DNA of 6,875 bases, taken from positions 7,451 through 14,325 of the forward strand of contig DGQO01000043.1 in assembly GCA_002400445.1 (NCBI GenBank). The letters run 5' to 3'. The DNA comes from Chitinophagaceae bacterium UBA4412 (GTDB taxonomy: Bacteria; Bacteroidota; Bacteroidia; Chitinophagales; Chitinophagaceae). Both the position numbers and the translations under genes were made by a program. Position 1 is the first letter of the stretch; each line of letters starts with the position of its first letter. Positions 1-5,264 of the stretch are shown here, one piece after another. Below the pieces are notes generated by a model, which did no database searches, was not told the DNA's origin, and saw nothing but the letters and a program-made list of their open reading frames with translations.

Positions 1-453
1 ATGCTGATGCGTTATCCGGGTGTGATAAAGCCCGGTTCGAGAAACAATAATATGCTCTTAAATATGGACATCGCACCTACTGTACTGCAAGCAGCCGGTG
101 TGCCCATTCCTGCAGATATGCAGGGAGAATCGTTTCTGCCATTGCTCAAGTCAACGCATGAAAAAGGCAGGAGTTCTTTGTACTACCACTATTATGAAAA
201 TGGAGAACATGCTGTATCTCCCCACTTTGGCATTAAGACAAAAAGGTACAAGCTCATTCGCTTTTACAAGCGGGTAGAAAGCTGGGAATTTTATGATCTG
301 AAAAAAGATCCGAAAGAAATGCATAATCTCATTCACTCCCGCAAATACAAAAAACAAATAACGCTGCACAAAAGAGCTTTAATGGGTTTGATGCAAAAAT
401 ATGATGATAAAGAAGCACAGGCTATTTTCAATGAGCCGGTACCGGTGCTATAA
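1..453 (+). CDS. Sulfatase, S1 (formylglycine) type, C-terminal fragment; 5' end outside window
   Basis: Removes a sulfate ester from a substrate, very likely a glycan, in the periplasm or at the cell surface. Only the last 150 residues are visible. They show the late sulfatase core, with RYPGVIKPGS (residues 4-13), then DIAPTVLQAAGVP (23-35) and QGESFLPLL (41-49). The C-terminal subdomain follows, with HFGIKTKRYKLI (75-86) and WEFYDLKKDPKEMHNL (95-110). The C-x-P-S-R formylglycine site and metal ligands lie at the N-terminal end, before this window, so activity cannot be judged. The ATG at position 1 is almost certainly internal, because the RYPG strand is mid-domain and the frame is open to the edge. 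The gene stops 9 bases before the SGNH-GH20 gene, which suggests co-transcription. The C-terminal style resembles Bacteroidota enzymes often annotated as N-acetylglucosamine-6-sulfatases. That specificity is inference, supported only by the hexosaminidase next door. Confidence 0.9.
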   Translation: MLMRYPGVIKPGSRNNNMLLNMDIAPTVLQAAGVPIPADMQGESFLPLLKSTHEKGRSSLYYHYYENGEHAVSPHFGIKTKRYKLIRFYKRVESWEFYDLKKDPKEMHNLIHSRKYKKQITLHKRALMGLMQKYDDKEAQAIFNEPVPVL

Positions 454-462
454 AACAGAAAC

Positions 463-3045
463 ATGAAAAGCAAAAGAATATGGCTAGGCTACATGCTCTG
501 CATGCTGCAGATTGCTGCCTTGGCGCAAGTGCGTTTGCCTGCGTTTCCAGACAGTTTATTTCCCACCTATTATCATCAGCGGGCTACGCTTTTTGAAAAA
601 ATGCCAGCCACCCCGGATGATATTATTTTTGTAGGCAATAGTATTACCGATGGTGGCGAGTGGGCCGAACTCTTTGATGACCTGCGGGTAAAAAACCGCG
701 GCATCAGCGGCGATGTTTCTGCAGGGGTACTGCATCGCCTTGCAGAAATTGCCCAAAGAAAACCAGCAAAATTTTTCCTGATGATCGGCGTAAACGACCT
801 TGCACGGGGTATTACGGCAGACAGCGTTTTCCGCAATATTGTGCTTGCCGTTAAATACCTGAAGCAGGAAAGCTCCACCACGAAAATATATGTGCAGAGC
901 GTATTGCCGGTGAATGAAATTTATAACAAATTTGGAGGGCATACCAGCAAAGCCAGCCAGATCAAACTGCTCAATCAATCCCTTGAACAAGCTGCAGCAA
1001 TCAATGACTATACCTTCATTAATCTGCAGAGCGCTTTTGCTAATGCCGAAGGAAAATTGAAGCCGGACTTAACTAACGATGGCCTTCATTTAAAAGGAGA
1101 GGGCTACCTCTTGTGGAAACATGAAGTGTATCCTTACCTGTACGATTTGCAGGATCTGCCGTCCCTTATTCCGTCACCGCAAAACTTGCAGTGGAAGCCT
1201 GGAGCCTTTGCGTTATACAATTGTAAAACAATCCTTGTTAAGGATAAAGCTTTGCAAAAAGAAGCGGAAGCACTGCAAGCCATACTTGCGAAGAAGGGTT
1301 TACACCTAAGCCTTTCATCCAAAGCTGATGATCAACTTTCTGCAATTGAATTTTCTTTGGCTAAGGTGGATGCGCCACTCAATGCATCCGAAGCCTATCG
1401 GTTAAGGATTGCGGAAAGCAAAATATCCATTACCGTGAATACTTCTCATGGCGCTTTTAATGCCGTACAAACATTAGCGCAATTAATGCGGGACGGCAGC
1501 ATGATAAATGCCTGCGAAATCCTTGACTGGCCTGCATTCTCCTGGCGGGGTTTTATGGTTGATGTGGGCAGAAATTACCAGTCTATGCGGCAGCTAAAAG
1601 AGCAGATAGATGTAATGGCGGCGTACAAGCTGAACATTTTTCATTTTCATCTTACGGAAGATATTGCCTGGCGCCTGCAGAGTAAACGCTATCCGCAGCT
1701 TACCGAAAGCCGGCACATGCTGCGCAATCCCGGGGAATTCTATTCGCTGAGCGAAATGAAGGAGTTGATTGCGTATAGCAAAGAGAGGTATATCACGCTG
1801 ATACCAGAACTTGATATGCCAGGCCACAGTGCGGCGTTTAAAAGAGCGATGGGTGTAGATATGCAAAGCGATGAAGGCGTTGCGATTTGCAAAAATATTT
1901 TGACAGAACTCAGCCAGGAACTGGATGTGCCGTATATCCATATTGGTGGCGATGAAGTGCACATCAGCAATAAAAATTTCCTGCCCCAAATGATAGCTCA
2001 TCTTCAATCGCTGGGCAAAAAAGTATTGGCATGGGATCCGGGAGGCGATGTGCCCCAGGGCACGATATTGCAAATGTGGAATGGTACTTCAACAATGAAA
2101 CCTGGCTATCCTGCATTAGATTCAAGACATTTGTACCTGAATCATTTTGATCCTTTTGATGCGGTAGTGAGCATATTCAATCATCGGATAGATGATGCAA
2201 CAACCGGTGATGAAATGAGACTTGGCGCCATCTTGTGCAATTGGCCAGACAGGAGAGTGACCCGGGAAGAAGATCTGATTAAGATGAATGCCGTCTATCC
2301 TGCCATGCTCACGTTTGCTCAAAGAAGCTGGCAGGGAAAAGGCTATGAAAATTTCCTTTCAGATATTGGCAAACCTGGAACAGCACGCTTCAATGATTTT
2401 GTAAGTTTTGAAAATGCCTTGCTCGATCATAAGCAACAATACTTTCAGCAAAAACCTTTTCCTTATTTCCGCCAGTCGGATATTGAATGGAAACTCATTG
2501 GGCCATTTGACAATAAAGGAAACACAGGCACTTCATTTTTACCAGAGCAAAAAGGTTTCCTGGATACGTTGCATACATCTGCGCTACCTGTGTTATATGG
2601 TGCTACAATCTGGCTGCGGCATTTTTGGTCGCCCATGATTGGATCTCATTTGCAAAATCAAAAAGAAAATACCACCTGGTATGCCACTCGAAATATTTGG
2701 GCGGAGGAAAGCGGCGAAAAATATTTCTGGATTGGCTTTGATAATTTCTCCCGGTCTACTGCCACGCATGAGCCACCTGTGGGTGCGTGGGATAAACGAA
2801 ATAGTGCTGCATGGGTAAATGGGCAATGGGTTGCACCACCTGTATTCAAGCGTGCTGGGGAGAAGGGCGATAGTGAGATTCCCCTGGCTGATGAGGGGTA
2901 TGAATATCGTGCACCCACTAAAATCTTTTTGCAAAAAGGATGGAACAAAGTGCTCATTAAAGTGCCCGTGGCGGGCTTCAAAGGAAGCGACTGGCAAAAT
3001 CCTGTAAAATGGATGTTTACTTTTATCGAAGTACCTAATGGATAA
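463..3045 (+). CDS. Secreted SGNH/GDSL esterase - GH20 beta-N-acetylhexosaminidase fusion
   Basis: Predicted two-enzyme protein of 860 residues. A signal peptide covers residues 1-21, with probable cleavage at ALA|Q. Residues about 53-225 form an SGNH hydrolase: GNSITDG with nucleophile Ser60, ISGD with oxyanion Gly83, GVND with Asn111, and DGLH with Asp206 and His209. All four blocks are intact. This fold often removes O-acetyl groups from sugars. Residues about 233-345 match the GH20 N-terminal (20b) domain, starting at LIPSPQ. Residues about 360-630 are the GH20 barrel: WRGFMVDVGR (361-370), HFHLTED (394-400), PELDMPGH (448-455) and HIGGDE with the catalytic Asp497-Glu498 pair of substrate-assisted catalysis. 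Residues about 670-860 are an unassigned beta-rich region. The ATG at 463 is chosen because the signal peptide begins there; its leader is A-rich without a Shine-Dalgarno sequence, as usual in Bacteroidota. It follows the sulfatase by 9 bases. GH20 activity is well supported; the acyl group and exact glycan are unknown. Confidence 0.93.
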   Translation: MKSKRIWLGYMLCMLQIAALAQVRLPAFPDSLFPTYYHQRATLFEKMPATPDDIIFVGNSITDGGEWAELFDDLRVKNRGISGDVSAGVLHRLAEIAQRKPAKFFLMIGVNDLARGITADSVFRNIVLAVKYLKQESSTTKIYVQSVLPVNEIYNKFGGHTSKASQIKLLNQSLEQAAAINDYTFINLQSAFANAEGKLKPDLTNDGLHLKGEGYLLWKHEVYPYLYDLQDLPSLIPSPQNLQWKPGAFALYNCKTILVKDKALQKEAEALQAILAKKGLHLSLSSKADDQLSAIEFSLAKVDAPLNASEAYRLRIAESKISITVNTSHGAFNAVQTLAQLMRDGSMINACEILDWPAFSWRGFMVDVGRNYQSMRQLKEQIDVMAAYKLNIFHFHLTEDIAWRLQSKRYPQLTESRHMLRNPGEFYSLSEMKELIAYSKERYITLIPELDMPGHSAAFKRAMGVDMQSDEGVAICKNILTELSQELDVPYIHIGGDEVHISNKNFLPQMIAHLQSLGKKVLAWDPGGDVPQGTILQMWNGTSTMKPGYPALDSRHLYLNHFDPFDAVVSIFNHRIDDATTGDEMRLGAILCNWPDRRVTREEDLIKMNAVYPAMLTFAQRSWQGKGYENFLSDIGKPGTARFNDFVSFENALLDHKQQYFQQKPFPYFRQSDIEWKLIGPFDNKGNTGTSFLPEQKGFLDTLHTSALPVLYGATIWLRHFWSPMIGSHLQNQKENTTWYATRNIWAEESGEKYFWIGFDNFSRSTATHEPPVGAWDKRNSAAWVNGQWVAPPVFKRAGEKGDSEIPLADEGYEYRAPTKIFLQKGWNKVLIKVPVAGFKGSDWQNPVKWMFTFIEVPNG

Positions 3046-3052
3046 AATTAAA

Positions 3053-3100
3053 AAGCAAATAATCCGCAGAGCATTGGGTGCTTCGGAGGATTATTTGCTT
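3053..3100 (-). terminator. Hairpin terminator between convergent genes
   Basis: A perfect 13-bp inverted repeat (3053-3065 with 3088-3100) encloses a 22-base loop, which itself holds a 4-bp stem (AGCA at 3070-3073, TGCT at 3079-3082). Read on the minus strand, the hairpin follows the GH5 stop by about 30 bases. It runs straight into a T-rich tract (CTTTTTAATTTT), which makes it a good intrinsic terminator for that gene. Read on the plus strand, it follows the GH20 stop by 7 bases but the downstream sequence is a poor T-tract, so termination there would be weaker. It probably serves both genes, chiefly the minus-strand one. Confidence 0.7.
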
Positions 3101-3130
3101 AAATGATTTCCTGGTGAAAGGGAAAGCCTT

Positions 3131-4429
3131 TTACTTAGCGCCGGGTTTGTTCAAGTTCATTGCACTGTTCCTGATAATTTTCCAGGTGCTACTGTCTGTA
3201 TCAAACACGCTATACAAGCCTTGTGGCTCCATTGGCGGATCGCCCACAAAATCGTTTCCGGTAATCCAAAGCGGTTGCTTGTATGTTGGTTTTCCCATCC
3301 CACCCATCGCCCAAAAATTGGCTCCACGCAATACATCATTATTGGTTATACTTTGCTGAAGGCGATTAAAAATATACTGATAATATTTATCACGGTTAAC
3401 CGTAGAAGCTGATCGGGTATAAAGCTGCTGGTCTCTTGGCATGCCAAATTCCTCCAGTACAAGGGGCTTGTTTATTTGCTTCATCACATCCATGTGTGCG
3501 GTAAGGAAGCTATCTGTTTTTTGCAGAACGGTATCCATTCCTTTTGCCATACTTGTATCGCTATACCAACTCCAGTTTTTTGGCCAGATATGTATGGTAG
3601 CGTAATCAATATTTTTATCCTGGTGAATTTCCGTAAACGTGGTGATGCCTTCCGTACCAATGCCACCTTCTACGCCGGTAGTCAATAAATGGTTTCCATC
3701 CAGGGATTTGATGAGCAGGCCGCAGGAAACTATCCATTCTTTATAAGCTGAAATGGCGGCGGGGCGCATGGGTCTTGGTTCGTTGGCCAGTTCCCAACTC
3801 ATGATGGTAGGATCTTCACTGTATTTAATACCACTGATGGAGTTGGTTCTTCCCACAATATTTTTAATGACTTGTTGCTGCTGCGTAACGCAGGGGTCGC
3901 AACTGTAAAACATACTTACGATATCCCGCATAGTATCCCAGTTCATTTTGCTTCTCAGTACAGAATCTGTAATCTTTCCATTCCATTGCAGGTATTGCAA
4001 AAAGCCGCCGCTCCATTCCCAATTGTTGGTGAGATACACTACAGCATGCATATTTCGTTTGCCCATTTCTGCCAATACGAAATCAAGACCTGTAAGCACC
4101 TTCTCATTAAAATTTCCGGCAGTGGGCTGATAAGCCGGCCCCACCCTCAATACGCCTGTAATTTCCCCCTCCCCTTCTGCGGCTGCTATTACCCGGAGAT
4201 TTGTTACGCCCTGCGATTTCATAAAATCCAGTTCGCTAACTACTCTTTTTTGGCCACTATCGCTCAAGGCAATAAAACTTCCATACCAATAATTAGCACC
4301 TATGAAATGATAATCACTGTCATGTAAAATAAAGCGGTTCTCTTTTACGGTAATAAAGGATCGTTTTTGCTGTGTAGTGCAACCCACTAAAACCGAAAAT
4401 AAAACGATGGAGCATAGGAGTGTTCTCAT
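3131..4429 (-). CDS. GH5 glycoside hydrolase lipoprotein, beta-mannanase-like
   Basis: Probable endo-beta-1,4-mannanase, a retaining (beta/alpha)8-barrel enzyme, 432 residues from the chosen start. The frame is open to an ATG at 4513, but starting at 4429 puts a classic lipoprotein signal at the N-terminus: a hydrophobic stretch and lipobox LVGC (residues 14-17, lipidated Cys17). The longer start would bury it behind 28 unrelated residues. Motifs in order: GANYWYG (44-50), TNLRV (76-80), DPTIMSWELANEPRP (206-220) with acid/base Glu217, IHIWPKNW (279-286) and KPLVLEEFG (321-329) with nucleophile Glu327. The DPTIM-WELANEPR block is typical of GH5 subfamily 7 mannanases. An exo-beta-mannosidase is the main alternative, and the neighbouring hexosaminidase keeps it open. 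Residues after Cys17 (TTQQKR) lack the acidic run that sends many Bacteroidota lipoproteins to the cell surface, so a periplasm-facing location is possible. A close Cys177/Cys180 pair could form a disulfide. The gene is convergent with the GH20 gene, 85 bases apart. Confidence 0.87.
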   Translation of the reverse strand: MRTLLCSIVLFSVLVGCTTQQKRSFITVKENRFILHDSDYHFIGANYWYGSFIALSDSGQKRVVSELDFMKSQGVTNLRVIAAAEGEGEITGVLRVGPAYQPTAGNFNEKVLTGLDFVLAEMGKRNMHAVVYLTNNWEWSGGFLQYLQWNGKITDSVLRSKMNWDTMRDIVSMFYSCDPCVTQQQQVIKNIVGRTNSISGIKYSEDPTIMSWELANEPRPMRPAAISAYKEWIVSCGLLIKSLDGNHLLTTGVEGGIGTEGITTFTEIHQDKNIDYATIHIWPKNWSWYSDTSMAKGMDTVLQKTDSFLTAHMDVMKQINKPLVLEEFGMPRDQQLYTRSASTVNRDKYYQYIFNRLQQSITNNDVLRGANFWAMGGMGKPTYKQPLWITGNDFVGDPPMEPQGLYSVFDTDSSTWKIIRNSAMNLNKPGAK

Positions 4430-4569
4430 GAAATAATTTTTTAAGCAATGTAAGGCATATGTTGATGCTAAGTTCAGAGAAGTTTCGCTAACAGGAAAGG
4501 TTTTATACGGCATAAAAACCTGGGCTTCTTAACAGTCTGCTAACACCGTGTTTAAAAATCGTGACGAGC

Positions 4570-4602
4570 TTTGCACAATAATTGGTGTGATAAATAGTTA
4601 TT
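4570..4602 (+). promoter_or_regulatory. Candidate Bacteroidota-type promoter for the 169-residue protein gene
   Basis: TTTG at 4570-4573 is followed after 21 bases by TAGTTATT (4595-4602). This partly matches the Bacteroides housekeeping promoter pattern (TTTG, about 19-21 bases, TAnnTTTG): the -33 element is complete, but the -7 element matches only four of its six defined bases. It would give a leader of roughly 55 bases before the ATG at 4665. The match is weak and has no independent support. I found no comparable match for the divergent GH5 gene. Confidence 0.25.
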
Positions 4603-4664
4603 ACAGGTAATCCAGACGACAGTGTGCCTGGCGTTGATCCTCACGTTTTCTTAAATTAACATAT

Positions 4665-5174
4665 ATGAACACACACGCTCACCCTTCCTCCAAAGCAGTA
4701 GTACAACAGCTTACAAACAATGCAACATCCTGGCTTGGCCATCGTAAAGCTGATCATCATGAGATCGTAATGGGTCAAACTTTTGTTTCCCCTGCAGAAG
4801 GAGATCTTGATTCTATTGAAGTATTCTCCAGTGTAGTTGCTAATCCGGGGAATGTAATACTCACCGTGCACAAGTTTAACCCACAAGAGCAAAGCTGGGG
4901 TCCGTCTCTTGCTTCGTCTAACCTGGACATGACCAACAGGTTTAACCAACAATGGGTAAGTTTTCACCTGCCTTCCTTGCATTTACACAAAGGCGAAAGT
5001 TATGGCTTTCGCTTAGAGAGTCATGATGGTTATCTTGGCCTGGGCGAAGGAGCATTTAGTGCAAAGCAGCCTTCATTTGAACAGGGCAAAGAATGGAAAT
5101 TTGAACAGAATCATAAACCGCATATCTATTCTTATTTCAGCCTGGCTTTTAAAGTAGGTTTAAAAGCGGCGTAG
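4665..5174 (+). CDS. Unrecognised 169-residue protein, predicted beta-sandwich, no export signal
   Basis: I do not recognise a named family. There is no signal peptide, lipobox or membrane segment, so the protein is probably cytoplasmic. From about residue 38 it alternates short hydrophobic strands with polar turns, as in a beta-sandwich or jelly-roll: GQTFVSPAEGDLDSIEVF (37-54), NVILTVHKF (63-71), WVSFHLP (97-103), ESYGFRLES (111-119), YLGLGEGA (123-130) and YSYFSLAFKVG (156-166). Tryptophans at 78, 97 and 144 and about 12 histidines (near 7 percent) stand out; a ligand- or carbohydrate-binding role is possible but unproven. The motif order recalls small hypothetical proteins I associate with Chitinophaga-type bacteria, which is memory and not a search. 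The start at 4665 is the first in-frame ATG, after an A/T-rich leader (AACATAT) with no Shine-Dalgarno sequence. It is flanked by a divergent GH5 gene and a convergent helicase gene, so it is probably monocistronic, ending at the terminator at 5216. Confidence 0.8.
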   Translation: MNTHAHPSSKAVVQQLTNNATSWLGHRKADHHEIVMGQTFVSPAEGDLDSIEVFSSVVANPGNVILTVHKFNPQEQSWGPSLASSNLDMTNRFNQQWVSFHLPSLHLHKGESYGFRLESHDGYLGLGEGAFSAKQPSFEQGKEWKFEQNHKPHIYSYFSLAFKVGLKAA

Positions 5175-5215
5175 AGAAAGATACAAGATCTCAGGTTCAA
5201 CATAAATATAGACCG

Positions 5216-5259
5216 GGCGATAGGATGCTCCGCCAGGAGCATTTTATCGCCTTTTTTTT
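5216..5259 (+). terminator. Strong intrinsic terminator of the 169-residue protein gene
   Basis: A 16-bp stem (5216-5231 with 5236-5251) closes a 4-base GCCA loop and is followed at once by eight T (5252-5259). All sixteen positions pair in plus-strand RNA, two of them (5223 and 5224) as G-U wobbles. In minus-strand RNA those two become A-C mismatches, and no T-run follows. The element is therefore directional and serves the gene ending at 5174, with its T-tract finishing five bases short of the convergent helicase stop. Confidence 0.9.
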
Positions 5260-5264
5260 GTGCC

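Noticed and set aside
1..9. ATG at position 1 as the true start of the sulfatase
   Set aside because: The sequence begins inside a conserved late-sulfatase strand (RYPGVIKPG) and lacks the whole catalytic N-terminal part; the frame is open at the edge.
556..990. 144-residue minus-strand frame inside the SGNH domain
   Set aside because: It lies wholly antisense to a strongly supported domain and shows no recognisable motif; read as a shadow of the real frame.
1594..2073. 159-residue minus-strand frame opposite the GH20 barrel
   Set aside because: It is fully antisense to the catalytic core with its conserved motifs and has no family-like pattern.
2593..2997. 134-residue minus-strand frame opposite the GH20 C-terminal domain
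   Set aside because: It overlaps a second antisense frame (2658-2981) and a continuous coding frame on the plus strand; no motif supports it.
3046..3130. Hairpin between convergent genes as a mobile-element end or attachment site
   Set aside because: It is a single simple inverted repeat next to two stop codons with a T-rich flank; no integrase, transposase or second copy is seen, so a terminator explains it.
3872..4327. 151-residue plus-strand frame opposite the GH5 gene
   Set aside because: It is antisense to GH5 residues that include catalytic-core motifs, and its translation is Cys/His/Ile-rich without recognisable domain structure.
4430..4513. Start of the GH5 gene at 4513
   Set aside because: It adds 28 residues with no family match ahead of a clear lipoprotein signal peptide that begins at 4429.
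4656..4982. 108-residue minus-strand frame overlapping the small plus-strand gene
   Set aside because: The plus-strand frame has coherent beta-strand periodicity, a plausible leader and a matching terminator; the opposite frame has none of these.
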